From the NCBI RefSeq assembly GCF_050589605.1, contig NZ_JBNGOO010000010.1: a DNA stretch of 64,000 nucleotides; one strand, written 5' to 3'. Within the stretch, counting starts at the first letter, position 1. Every line of letters starts with the position of its first letter. The notes beneath the pieces are model-generated. The model saw only the letters and a list, made by a program, of their open reading frames with translations. It did no database searches and had not been told where the DNA came from. A program made the translations under genes and the position numbers. Shown piece by piece: positions 9,524 to 19,700 of the stretch. This DNA comes from Granulosicoccus sp947495035 (GTDB taxonomy: Bacteria > Pseudomonadota > Gammaproteobacteria > Granulosicoccales > Granulosicoccaceae).

Positions 9524-12496
9524 TCAGATTCGAGCCAGAGTCTCGAGCAATGTGGCCAGATTCACCGGTTTCAACAGATGGGCATCGAAGACGGCATGAT
9601 CGACGCTTCGTTCATCGACCGCAGCTCCGGATACGCAGATCAGACGGGTATCGGTCAGCTCCTGATGCGCTCGGAACTCCCGGGCCAGGGAAATACCATC
9701 GGTACCGGGCAGGCCGATGTCCAACAGGATGACGTCGGGCAAGGTCGTCACGGCAAGAGCACGCGCTTCATCGGCACTGCCTGCCTCTGTCACGGTATAG
9801 CCGTTTCTGCCAAGCAACCGGGCTATCGCCTGCCGTGTTCCATCATGATCCTCCACGACCAGAACGTGGCCACTACCGTCGGTTGCAGGCGCCAGGTCAG
9901 CCCTCGATGTACTTGCGTCTCGCTGTGACTGTGCGTCGTCCGATGAAACCACGGACTGATCCGTGTTTGCCGAGGTTCCATCGACTCGGGCACCATCGTC
10001 GTTCGAGTTGTCCCAGATCACCTGACCTTTCTGCAAATGCAACGACAGGGATCTGAGCAACTCGGCACGCTTGATGGGCTTGCTCAGATAATCGCTGCAT
10101 CCCGCATCCGAGCAGCGTTTGCGTGCATTCCCAAGAACCGCCGCCGTCAAGGCAATGATCACACCGGAATAGCCGGCTGCACGGATCCCCTGTGCAGTCT
10201 GATAGCCATCCAGTCCAGGCATCTGCATGTCAAGCAGGATGACATCGAATACTCCGGTTGCAGCGCCACCGTCCTCGTCAGCCCCCTGCTCATGACGGTT
10301 ATCGACTGCCGCAGTGGCAGCATCATTCTTCCCCGATTGCAGTCTGTCAATTGCAGCCTGCCCATTGGAAAATGACTCGACCGTGGCACCGGCACTCTCC
10401 AGATGATGGTGCAGCATGACCCGTATATCCGGCCGATCATCGACCACCATGATGTGCGCTCGAATCGTCCTGATCCGGTCAGTGGTGTCGACCGGCTTGT
10501 CCGATGATGATTGCAAGGTCGTCAGGGAACCCAGACTCGCCGCGTCCAGCGCGATCTCCACCGAAAAGGTACTGCCCTTGTATCGCTCGCTCTTGACCGA
10601 AATATCACCACCAAGCAGATTCGCCAGTCGCCGACTGATCGCCAACCCCAGCCCGGTACCCTCGTAGCGACGCGCGTCGGAGTTGTCGGCCTGTGAAAAC
10701 GGTTCGAACAGTGACGCCTGCTGCTGCGGTGTGAGGCCGATCCCGGTATCGATGACATCGAACACGAGCCTTGCATCAGGCTTGGCGATGAAGCTGATAC
10801 GCAGACAGACCCTTCCCTGATCTTCCTCTTCACCGGGATCGGTGAACTTGATGGCATTGCTCAACAGATTGATCAGGATCTGCCTGAGGCGAACCGGATC
10901 GGTCAGAATGGTTTCCGGTGTCGGGCTTGCGTATTCCACGAGCAACTGCAAGCGAGCATCCATCGCTCGCTGGTGCATCAGTGAGGTGACATCCTCGACG
11001 ATGCCATGCAGACCTACCGGCTCCTGCCGCACATTCAGTTGACCCGCCTCGATCTTTGCCAGATCCAGAAAGTCATTCAACAGGGACTGCAGATGATCAA
11101 CATTGCGGCGAATCGTTTCGACAGCCTGCAAATCGTCGGGGTCAGCGAGGCTACCGTCGAGAATCTCGGTAAAACCCAGGATGGCCGACAGGGGGGTACG
11201 AATCTCGTGACTCATATTGGCCAGAAATTCGCTCTTCGCCCGGTTGGAGGCATCCGCCGCAGCCCTTGCCTGCTCCGCCACGACGCGTGATTCCTCGATG
11301 GATTCTTCGAAGCGCTTGCGCTCCGTAATATCGCTGAACATCAGCGCTACCTGACGCAGCTTTGCCTCACCGAAGCGAAAGGCGTGCACATCGAACCAGC
11401 GCCCCATGCTCGGCGACTCTTCGACAAAGTACTTCGTCTCCCCGGTTTCTGCGACTTCCGCGTAATAATCCACCCAGTGTCTCTCCAGGTCGGGTACCAG
11501 CGTCATGGCGGTTTTCCCCACTGCGTCGTGCAGACCGGTATGCTGGCCGAATTCCGGGTTGGTTTCCAGGAAGCGATAATCGAAGGGTTCTCCCTGTTCG
11601 TCATACAGCATCTCGAACACACAGAAGCCCGAGTCCAGAGAATTGAACAGGGTTCTGTAGCGCGACTCGCTTTCCAGCAAGCGTTGCTCGACCATTTTGC
11701 GTTCGGTCACATCGGTGAGCACGCCAACAAAATGTCCTGGCTGCCCCAGTGCATTGGGAATCGGCGCGATCCGCAATTCATTCCAGAAATATTCGCCATC
11801 CTTGCGACGGTTGCGCAGCACGACCAGGCATTCGCTCCCTGTTCGGAGAGCTTCCCGGATCTCGCTGACTCTCTGTGGGTCAGTCTGTTCATCCTGCAGG
11901 AAACGACAATCACGTCCGAGCACTTCTTCGGCTTCGTAGCCCGTGATTTGCGTGAAGGCCTTGTTTGAAAACACGATTGGCGCATCGGAGGGATTGCCGA
12001 CACTGGCATCGGCAATCAGAATGCCGTTTCCCACGGCTTCCATGGCCTGATTACGCAGGATCAGGTCTTGCTGAATCTGGCTCGCCGAGGTGACTTCTTC
12101 GGCCACGATATTGATGCCGATCACCTCCCCATCATCATTGCGGATCGGGAGCCAGTTTTCCACCCAGTATCCATCGAAGCCCAGACCCGGAGCCTGTGCC
12201 CAGCCGACTTCCACCCCCAGTCGGGCCTCTCCACTATCGAGTACCTGGCGTAGTTCGGGCTCCAGCTGATCCGCCAGGTGGGGCAATGTCTGCCGAATTC
12301 CCCGGCCCAGGTGCGCACCCACCGAACGCCCATTCCGCACAGCCAGCCGCTGATTGATACGGGTCCAGCACAGATCTCGATCCAGCACACCCAGCCCTAC
12401 CGGCGCGTGCGTATAGATATTGTCTATTTCCTGGTATCGCTGTCCAGCGGTACTCTGTTCTTCCATTGCATTCTCGATCTCAGGTGGTGCTGGCAC
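9524..12496 (-). CDS. LOV-domain hybrid histidine kinase (PAS-LOV-PAS-HisKA-HATPase-REC-REC)
   Basis: This 990-residue protein has no membrane segment. A PAS-like domain at about 20-135 is followed at about 148-270 by a PAS domain with LOV hallmarks: PIVFSNKAFTQITGYEAEE, then GRDCRFLQ with Cys197 at the adduct-forming position, then NRRKDGEYFWNEL. The usual LOV motif is GRNCRFLQ, so one position is Asn to Asp. A third PAS (about 280-395) leads to HisKA with His430 in NMSHEIRTPLSAI and an ATPase domain (DTGIGLTPQ, GTGLGLAIS). Two receivers carry Asp756 (LLDMQMPG) and Asp926 (LLDIGLPG). It should bind FMN and respond to blue light by autophosphorylation and relay (inference from family). The start is GTG at 12496; an ATG at 12466 is an alternative. 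Confidence 0.92.
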   Translation of the reverse strand: MPAPPEIENAMEEQSTAGQRYQEIDNIYTHAPVGLGVLDRDLCWTRINQRLAVRNGRSVGAHLGRGIRQTLPHLADQLEPELRQVLDSGEARLGVEVGWAQAPGLGFDGYWVENWLPIRNDDGEVIGINIVAEEVTSASQIQQDLILRNQAMEAVGNGILIADASVGNPSDAPIVFSNKAFTQITGYEAEEVLGRDCRFLQDEQTDPQRVSEIREALRTGSECLVVLRNRRKDGEYFWNELRIAPIPNALGQPGHFVGVLTDVTERKMVEQRLLESESRYRTLFNSLDSGFCVFEMLYDEQGEPFDYRFLETNPEFGQHTGLHDAVGKTAMTLVPDLERHWVDYYAEVAETGETKYFVEESPSMGRWFDVHAFRFGEAKLRQVALMFSDITERKRFEESIEESRVVAEQARAAADASNRAKSEFLANMSHEIRTPLSAILGFTEILDGSLADPDDLQAVETIRRNVDHLQSLLNDFLDLAKIEAGQLNVRQEPVGLHGIVEDVTSLMHQRAMDARLQLLVEYASPTPETILTDPVRLRQILINLLSNAIKFTDPGEEEDQGRVCLRISFIAKPDARLVFDVIDTGIGLTPQQQASLFEPFSQADNSDARRYEGTGLGLAISRRLANLLGGDISVKSERYKGSTFSVEIALDAASLGSLTTLQSSSDKPVDTTDRIRTIRAHIMVVDDRPDIRVMLHHHLESAGATVESFSNGQAAIDRLQSGKNDAATAAVDNRHEQGADEDGGAATGVFDVILLDMQMPGLDGYQTAQGIRAAGYSGVIIALTAAVLGNARKRCSDAGCSDYLSKPIKRAELLRSLSLHLQKGQVIWDNSNDDGARVDGTSANTDQSVVSSDDAQSQRDASTSRADLAPATDGSGHVLVVEDHDGTRQAIARLLGRNGYTVTEAGSADEARALAVTTLPDVILLDIGLPGTDGISLAREFRAHQELTDTRLICVSGAAVDERSVDHAVFDAHLLKPVNLATLLETLARI

Positions 12497-12894
12497 TGAC
12501 GATTCGGTTCCCGGGTCCGCTTGGGCGACAGTCGAACGCTGCCCAGAGTCATTGTACGGCCTGATGCTGCAATGTCATTATCGAATGACCGATTCATGAC
12601 AGAAATCCGACGTGACTGCAATGCATCGACAGGAATCAGTTAACGATGCCGCGCCTACCGCATGCTAAATGCCGCAGGAAATCATCAACCCTCTACCCAC
12701 GGGAACCTTTACCCGCCGATTTCAGCACGCAAAAGGACGACGGTTGTCGAAACACCTGCCGCGAGACGAGCAGTACGCTCGTTGCCGATCAGGTGACTGC
12801 ATCTCACACCGGCGACGGGAAAAACCCCGTGCACTCAGCCGCTTGGCGGCGTACCATCAAAAGACGGTTTCGACATCTGACGAGCAGCCAGGCC
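12497..12894. other. Divergent intergenic region, no clear gene
   Basis: The region separates the starts of the LOV kinase (minus) and a lipoprotein gene (plus). The plus-strand frame of the lipoprotein is open back to 12646, but the residues there are rich in Arg, His and Cys and do not look like a protein. Promoters for both genes must lie here; I see no convincing -35/-10 pair. Confidence 0.5.
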
Positions 12895-14025
12895 ATGCGC
12901 GATAACACGTCGACGGTCCCAACGGCAAGACAGGACTCTCAAGCAGGAGACGCCCTGACAAGTTCGGCACTGGTTCTGCCTGAAAGCCATGGCGACGTGC
13001 CAATCAGCTGTGCGCAGCCCGCAGCTTGCTGGATCCTGCTGGCCACCTTGCTTGTCGGCTCGGGTTGCTCTTCATCGAACAGTGAAGCAACCACGCCCCC
13101 ACCGGACGATCAAACCACGACAACCATCAATACAAGCAACTACACGACTCTGCTCGCCTTCCTGTTCGACGTCATCAATGCAGAGCCTCTCGCACCATCG
13201 AGAGAGACCGTAGACACCGTGTACGGTGAGGATATCGACGGTGTGCCAGAGGACAACGGGCTCCTGTCAGAAACATCAAGCGTGTATGACCCGGAATCCG
13301 CAACCGTCCGTCAAACCTACGCCTGTGGAGAAGGTGGCTCCTATGTGTTCACGAACCCCGGCCACGCGGTTGGTGGTGGCAGTGGTGAGTTCGAGGACTG
13401 TCAACTCGGCGACAGAATCGTCAATGGTACCTTTGTGCGCAGCCACACACTGGTGAAATACGTGTACAGCCCGGGCTGGGCCACCAGCATCGACTACCAG
13501 GATCTCAGCCTGCTGACGGAGTCCGAAGATGCCTCGCATTCTCTCGACGGCAGTCTTGATGAGTTCGCCGGTGAGAACGAGAACAGCGAACAGTGGTCCA
13601 TCACTCGTTTCAGTTGGCAGAGCAGCAGCAGTGACCTACTGCTGAGCGAGGCAACGACACGACGGTATGCTGGCGATCAGGCAGACAACCCCGATTACAC
13701 TGACGGGTGGAAGCGAAGCCTGTCCACCCGCTTTGACGTGACGGCTACGCAAACCGGCAACCAGAGCCTGAGCGTTGTCACTGAACAGGAGTTCATCACC
13801 CGTCATCGCAGTGGCAGTTATACCAGCGGCATTCTCCAGATCAGTGCCGACGACGGCAGCGAGATGCGCCTGATAGCCGACAATGGCAACCCTGACACCT
13901 TTCAGGTAGACGTGAGCAGCGACGGCACTCTGAGCTCATTCACTTTGCCCTGGAGTGATGAAATGCAACTGCCTTGCCTGGCCTCCCCCGATGACAGCGA
14001 GACCCTGGCCCACACCTGCCAGTAA
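12895..14025 (+). CDS. Putative lipoprotein of unknown function
   Basis: I do not recognise the family. The frame contains a hydrophobic segment ending in the lipobox LVGSGC followed by serines, then a Thr/Pro-rich linker (TTPPPDDQTTTT) and a Ser/Thr/Asp-rich, repeat-free region of about 300 residues. Two cysteine pairs may form disulfides (TYACGEGG with FEDCQLG, and the C-terminal LPCLA with HTCQ). This suggests an exported, lipid-anchored envelope protein. The start is uncertain: ATG 12895 gives 376 residues with an unusually long stretch before the lipobox, ATG 12646 gives 459, and a non-ATG start nearer 12990 would give a normal signal peptide. Its neighbours point in other directions, so it is probably monocistronic. 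Confidence 0.65.
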   Translation: MRDNTSTVPTARQDSQAGDALTSSALVLPESHGDVPISCAQPAACWILLATLLVGSGCSSSNSEATTPPPDDQTTTTINTSNYTTLLAFLFDVINAEPLAPSRETVDTVYGEDIDGVPEDNGLLSETSSVYDPESATVRQTYACGEGGSYVFTNPGHAVGGGSGEFEDCQLGDRIVNGTFVRSHTLVKYVYSPGWATSIDYQDLSLLTESEDASHSLDGSLDEFAGENENSEQWSITRFSWQSSSSDLLLSEATTRRYAGDQADNPDYTDGWKRSLSTRFDVTATQTGNQSLSVVTEQEFITRHRSGSYTSGILQISADDGSEMRLIADNGNPDTFQVDVSSDGTLSSFTLPWSDEMQLPCLASPDDSETLAHTCQ

Positions 14026-14088
14026 CCGCAAGAGCCCCCACTGTCTGCCGCTGCATCGGCGCTCCTTGCCGACCGGCCCTTCCGTCAC

Positions 14089-15036
14089 TCAGCGGGGTGT
14101 GAGATGAACCCCCGCCAGCATGCATCGAACGGAACCTCCTGCAAGCTCTATCGTGGGTACCTGCAGAGGCAGTAGTCGGCAGCTTCGTTCAATTATTGCT
14201 CTCTGATCGGATGTCAGACTTGCATGGGCTCGTGACGACAGCGCCAGCAAGCGTGCCGAATCACCCTGCAGTTCGATGGCATTGCCCGCAAATTCGGCTA
14301 TCTGCCGATGGGACAATGCAATGATGTCACGTCCTGATTCCTGCAGACGATCGATGACTTCTGCCCGGCGGCGTCTGTCGGCAACATGATCAACACCGAC
14401 CATCGCGAATTCAGTGCCTATACACATCAGCACATTGGTGTGGTAGATCGGCGTTCCGTTTTCATCCACCGCATCGAACACCATGGGTTCGAAATTGAAA
14501 TGCGTACAGAACCGCTCCAGCGCGATGGGATCAGCCCGCCGGGAGCGAGCAACGTAGGCCACACGATCCACATGGTCCAGCACCATGGCACCCGTGCCCT
14601 CCAGCGATAGACCATCAGCCTCGAGCCCCGAATAGTCGATGACATCCTGCACGCGATAGCGCTGCTTGAGCATGTCGATGATGTCACTGCGCCGTTCCCT
14701 ACGACGATTGACCACCTCCATCGGATAGAGAGCAACATGCCCACCCGAGTGAGTCGAAAACCAGTTGTTCGGAAAGACGGCATCGGGCCGGTCTTCACGC
14801 TCGTCATCGAAAACGTGGGTGGTGACGCCATGAGATTCCAGGACGGCCGCGGCCTCGGTCACTTCGGCATACGCCGCCCGACGGACATCGTCCGCACTCA
14901 GTCCATCATCACTGCGCTGAAAGGCATTATCAGCTCGCGTCTGCGGATTCGAGCAGAAGTGATGAGGTCGGACCATCACCACGGATGATGGCGCCTGCAC
15001 GCTTCGACGCATTCTCGGAGCTGTCGCCACCATCAC
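14089..15036 (-). CDS. ctlX: CtlX-type citrulline hydrolase (amidinotransferase fold)
   Basis: This 315-residue protein belongs to the arginine-deiminase/DDAH-like pentein group and most resembles CtlX, which releases ornithine from citrulline. Visible landmarks are MVRPHHF near the N terminus, DAVFPNNWFSTH with the substrate-binding Asn, SLEGTGAMVLDH with the acidic residue, YHTNVLMCIG with the catalytic His, and the C-terminal GGSVRCMLAGVH with the nucleophilic Cys. Its start overlaps the stop of the ornithine cyclodeaminase gene (ATGA), so the two form an operon. Together they would convert citrulline to ornithine and then proline. A dimethylargininase activity cannot be excluded from sequence alone. 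Confidence 0.85.
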   Translation of the reverse strand: MMVATAPRMRRSVQAPSSVVMVRPHHFCSNPQTRADNAFQRSDDGLSADDVRRAAYAEVTEAAAVLESHGVTTHVFDDEREDRPDAVFPNNWFSTHSGGHVALYPMEVVNRRRERRSDIIDMLKQRYRVQDVIDYSGLEADGLSLEGTGAMVLDHVDRVAYVARSRRADPIALERFCTHFNFEPMVFDAVDENGTPIYHTNVLMCIGTEFAMVGVDHVADRRRRAEVIDRLQESGRDIIALSHRQIAEFAGNAIELQGDSARLLALSSRAHASLTSDQRAIIERSCRLLPLQVPTIELAGGSVRCMLAGVHLTPR

Positions 15037-16091
15037 GCTGCCTCCTTCGAACGCAACAACATGCCGAACAGATCACGCGGATCATCCGGATCGGCCACCA
15101 TGTCCAGCATGTCGAAGTGTGCGTATTGTTCCAGCAGTGAGTGAACAAGACACAGCGCCGAGAAATCCTCTGTGGCAAAGCCGACCGAATCGAACAGGGT
15201 GGTCTGCAAGGCTGCCGTTCTGCCGGGCTTGCTGCCATTGATCACTTGCCAGAGTTCAGTGACTTCGTGCGTTTCAGGTAGCTGCTGAATCTCCCCCTCG
15301 ATGCGCGTCTGAGGCGGGTATTCGACAAAGATGTCGGAGCGCAACAGGATATCCCGGTGCAGTTCGGTCTTGCCCGGGCAATCACCACCCACGGCATTGA
15401 TGTGGACTCCGGCCCCGACCATATTGGGCGTCAGGATAGTGGCATACTGCTTGTCCGCGGTGGCTGTCGTGACAATGTGCGCACCTTCGACAGCGGATTC
15501 CGGCGATGTGCAACATTCGATCTCGAAGCCCAGTCCTGCCAGGTTGCGTGCACATTTCTCGGTCGCCACACTGTCGATGTCGAACAGTCGCAAACGTTTC
15601 ACCCCCAGCACGGCCTGAAACGCCAGCGCCTGGAATTCGGACTGTGCGCCGTTCCCGATGATGGCCATGATGGAGGCATCCTCGGGGGCCAGATGTCGTG
15701 CGGCGACTGCCGATGTTGCTGCGGTACGCAGCGCCGTCAGCAGAGTCATTTCCGAAAACAGGATGGGGTAACCGGTATCCACGCGCGCCAGCACACCGAA
15801 GCCGGTCACTGTCTGCAGGTCCGCGCGTGTGTTGCCCGGATGCCCGTTGACGTACTTGAACCCGTAGGTTTCCCCATCACTGGTGGGCATCAGTTCGATC
15901 ACGCCCACGCTGGAATGTGAAGCCACGCGCGCCACCTTGTCGAACAGTTGCCAACGCGTGAAATCGTGTTCGATCCTGTCGGCCAGTTGCCGCAGGAACT
16001 GTTCGATGCCGACACTGTTCACCAGCTTCATCATGTTCTCGACACTGACGAATGGCACAAGGTTGATATCCGGACGACGCAGCATATCCAT
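15033..16091 (-). CDS. ocd: Ornithine cyclodeaminase
   Basis: The product has 352 residues from the ATG at 16091, which follows GAGAAGAA at good spacing. The frame extends to 16142, but that start has no ribosome site. The protein is of the ornithine cyclodeaminase/mu-crystallin family, which converts ornithine to proline and ammonia with NAD. Landmarks are KYVNGHPGN, the LLTALRTAATSAVAARHLA segment and the Rossmann-like IIGNGAQSEFQALAF followed by LRLFDID. It is translationally coupled to the downstream ctlX gene and divergent from an Lrp-type regulator, which very likely controls it. Confidence 0.92.
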   Translation of the reverse strand: MDMLRRPDINLVPFVSVENMMKLVNSVGIEQFLRQLADRIEHDFTRWQLFDKVARVASHSSVGVIELMPTSDGETYGFKYVNGHPGNTRADLQTVTGFGVLARVDTGYPILFSEMTLLTALRTAATSAVAARHLAPEDASIMAIIGNGAQSEFQALAFQAVLGVKRLRLFDIDSVATEKCARNLAGLGFEIECCTSPESAVEGAHIVTTATADKQYATILTPNMVGAGVHINAVGGDCPGKTELHRDILLRSDIFVEYPPQTRIEGEIQQLPETHEVTELWQVINGSKPGRTAALQTTLFDSVGFATEDFSALCLVHSLLEQYAHFDMLDMVADPDDPRDLFGMLLRSKEAA

Positions 16092-16201
16092 GGTTCTTCT
16101 CGGTTGTGGGACAGGTATCCCGGTGGGTGAGAGGAAATGCACGTTGGTCAGGCATTTCCGATATGGATAGTGTATTTTTCAGTAACGGCAGTCTCAATCC
16201 A

Positions 16202-16236
16202 TATAATTGATCAATATCACTGACTATTCGATCAAT
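16202..16236. promoter_or_regulatory. Candidate Lrp/AsnC-type operator with -10 element
   Basis: A perfect -10 hexamer TATAAT (16202-16207, plus strand) overlaps a perfect 10-bp palindrome ATTGATCAAT (16206-16215). A related ATTCGATCAAT follows at about 16226-16236. They sit between ocd and the Lrp-type gene. The sequences are directly visible; binding by the adjacent regulator and autoregulation are inferences. Confidence 0.5.
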
Positions 16237-16257
16237 ACGAAACAACGGAAGTTCGAA

Positions 16258-16701
16258 ATGACGAAAATCGATCAGGCGCTGATCGCCGCGCTCAGGCAGA
16301 ATGCCCGCGCCTCGGTCACGGAGTTGTCGCACCGTCTGGGCGTGTCGAGAACCACCATTCGAACGCGGATCGACAAGCTCCAGGAATCAGGCAAGGTCGT
16401 CGGCTTTACCGTGGTACTGGAAGGCGATGACCAGGATCAGCCTGTCAGAGGCGTCACGATGATCGAGATCGAGGGCAAGGGAAACGATGCCATCGTGAAG
16501 CGACTGTCAGGCTTCAGCGAGATCCAGGCGATCCACACCACCAATGGCCGATGGGACTGTGTCGTCGAATTCGCCACACAGACCCTGGGTGAACTGGACG
16601 ATTTTCTGAAGCGCCTGCGATTGATAGACGGCGTTGCCAACAGCGAAACCAGCCTGTATCTGGCGACGGTCAGAAGCAGTCGGGGAGTTCGCCAGCAATG
16701 A
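16258..16701 (+). CDS. Lrp/AsnC family transcriptional regulator
   Basis: The 147-residue product starts at MTKIDQAL, with GGAA eight bases upstream. An N-terminal AsnC helix-turn-helix (ALRQNARASVTELSHRLGVS, then RTTIRTRIDKL) is followed by a RAM ligand-binding domain (about 65-140) with GRWDCVVEF and the alternating pattern typical of amino-acid-responsive members. It is divergent from ocd-ctlX, the usual arrangement for a local regulator of ornithine or proline metabolism. The frame is open further upstream to 16207, but that start falls within the palindromic operator-like sequence. Confidence 0.9.
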   Translation: MTKIDQALIAALRQNARASVTELSHRLGVSRTTIRTRIDKLQESGKVVGFTVVLEGDDQDQPVRGVTMIEIEGKGNDAIVKRLSGFSEIQAIHTTNGRWDCVVEFATQTLGELDDFLKRLRLIDGVANSETSLYLATVRSSRGVRQQ

Positions 16702-16762
16702 CAGGAACTGTGCGGCGCCAGCCGTGCACGACAGCGTACGCCAGGCGGCGATCTCCGCCCCC

Positions 16763-19700
16763 TCAGGAGTTCATCAGGGCCGCCACGAAATTCACTCGCT
16801 TCAAGTCTGCCAGATTGCCCACCGGGGTCACTGCCAGACGTGGATGCCCTACCACCACACACAACGTCTCGGCTCTCGAGACAGCGACATTGAGCCGGTT
16901 GCGATCGAACAGGAAGCTCGGGCCTCGCGGAGACGCTGCAGCGTCACTGGAGCACAGACTCAGAAAGACCACCGGTGCCTCCTGTCCCTGAAAGCGATCG
17001 ACGCTGCCGACTCTGGCACGATCACCCAATGCCTGTTGCAAGCGTGTCACCTGTGCGTTATAGGGCGCCACGAACAGCATGTCTGCCAGGCTCAGTATGC
17101 GTTCACTGCCATCATCGCATCGCAGCGGCCTGCCCACCAGCGACTTCACGGCCATGATGATCACGTCCACCTCTTCGGCACTATCCTGAGCGTTGCCTTC
17201 ATGCATTACCGGCAGGTAGACAATGCCGGCTTCCTGATCCAGCACACAGCCATCACCCTTCAGACCCAGGGTACGACGTGCCGTCAGCTCGGCATTGACC
17301 AGTTGACCGGCGTACACGTATCGACTGACCAGCGCATTGACCGCCGGGTGCATGCGGTAAGTCGTACCCAGAAACACGCCATGCTCCGGCGCGACGGCAG
17401 CGGTATCACCCAGACGGTAGTCCAGCACGGACAGGCCACTCTCGGCCGGATGGCTGCCCTGCGTTGGCTGGCCCAGCTGTCTCTGATCGCCCATCAGCAC
17501 CAGATTCCGCGCTGAACGACTCATGCCGACAAGGTTCGCCACAGCCACCTGTCCTGCCTCATCGATGACCAGCACGTCCAGTGAATCGGCCATGTCATCT
17601 CGCGCAAAACCCCAGGCCGTGGTTCCGATGACACAGGCATCGCTCAACTCACTGGCGAGTCTGGCATTGCTGCTGACGGCAATATCCAGCTCGTCCAGCT
17701 CGTCGGACGTATGCCTCGTGCAGACGAACTTCGCGGCTATGCCCGCCTCGCGACAGTAGCGAGCGGTTCCGATGAGCAGGTTGTTGATGGCCGAGTGGCT
17801 GTTGCTGGATATGCCCACTCGCTTGCCTTGCGCCAGCAATGCACCGATCACCCGCGCGCCAGTATAGGACTTGCCGGCACCCGGCGGCCCCTGAATCACC
17901 AGACAACTCTGCTCAAGCCTGCGTACGGCATCGACCGTATCGTCCAGGCGGGTTTGCTCGGAGCGCACAATCGGTCCGCCATCATGGTTCTGTATACGAG
18001 GCCTGCGACGTTCGAGAAAATCCTGCAAGGCCGAGCGTTCTGCCAAACCGGACTCCAGGGAACCGACCACGGCATCGATGGCGGCGGGGATCGGATCGGC
18101 ACGGACTATCTCGTTCGGTACCAGGGAGACCATGTCAACGGGTTCATGCTTGCATTGCACGACAATTCGTCCGCTCTCCAGATCGCTGTATTCCAGCAGC
18201 ACCTTGCCAGTGGGATGTCGATCATCAATCAACTCCCCTCCCTTGAGCGTGACCTCACCCGAGATCCCTCTGCTCTCCTGGTTCGGGTCGAAGCTGAATT
18301 CATACGCCAGATTACGCGCCCTGGGGGTCGGTTTTAAGGGTTCACGCGGCGTGCGGCGGCAATCAGCCAGACAGGCCAGATCATCTGCCAGCGAGGTGTT
18401 GGCAGGGTCCATTCGATCGAAGAAGCGCCACCAGGCGTTCTTCTCTTCCCGGCGGTGGAACTCCAGCACCCCGGCCAGTGTCTCCAACACGCTGCGGCTG
18501 GCTGCATCCATCGTCTCGTCACTGGCCTGCATCAGCAGTCGATCCCGCAGCTCCACACGAGCCTGGACGACGTCGGACAATTCCGGTTCGATGGGTGGCT
18601 CACTGACTTGCGTTTCCACCGGCGTCTGCTGATGCCGGCGTAACCACTGACAGAGTTCCAGTGTCGACTCACAATCGTCGCGATTGTAGCTGCGAATCCC
18701 GGCGAGCACGTCGGACTCGCGCCAGTCTGCACTCTCCTCACCCCGAGAAAACGCATCACGCCACAGATCGTAGACCACAACCGAATCGCCGCCCGATGCA
18801 ACGTCTGTCGCACGTCCCGGTCTGTACAGTCTTTCCACATTCTTGATGGAATAACGTGGCTCACCCACTTGCAGACCATGCGTGACGATGTCATACAGAT
18901 CGACGAACACCTCGTTCCGCAACAAGTCATCCAGTTCGCTTTCACGGGTGCCATGGGTCCCCATCAATCGCTTGCAAGCCGTGATCTCGTATGGCGCATA
19001 GTGATAGATGTGCATGCAGGGGTCTTCAAGCCAGCGCTGATGAACCCAGTCGATGAATCCTTCAAAGGCCAATCGCTCCGCTCGCGTATCATGGGCCCAC
19101 CAGTCCCGGAATTCCACGCCTCCAGAGTCGTCCTGACAGGCACAGCCCCACAGATACTCAAGCCCGTCCCCCTCCAGGGGGAAGCCTTCGATATCGAAGA
19201 ATACATCCAGCGGCGAAGCGGCCGGCAAGGCATTCAGACCGGTGGAAGAATCCGGCAGAGACTCCAGTAGACGATATTCCGGCACCTCGCTGTCCCGACT
19301 GTCGCGCTGCAAGCCTGCCTGCTGCACCAGCCAGGCCATGCTGGATGCCTCGATACCGGGAACGTATCGCTCGGCACTGTCCGCCAGCGCACTCATGGTC
19401 CTGATACCCACCGATTCCAGGCGCTCGATCTGGCGCCGACTGATGCGGGCCACGCGACTCAAGTGATCACACTGTTCCAGCTTGTCTGCCGCGTAGGTGG
19501 ACCAGTTGCCATGATCGTTGTAACGCGCAGGGTCCGGTTCCGCATCAACACGCCAGGCGTCCTGCTCAGCCTGGAATGTGCGTTTCACTGCCTTGTAGTA
19601 GTCAAAGCAGTCGATCAGGGGAATTCTCTCCTTTACTCCATTCCCCAGCGCCACCACCAGATGCTCGGCCCGATGGCCCTGTATCGCATCCAGCATATCC

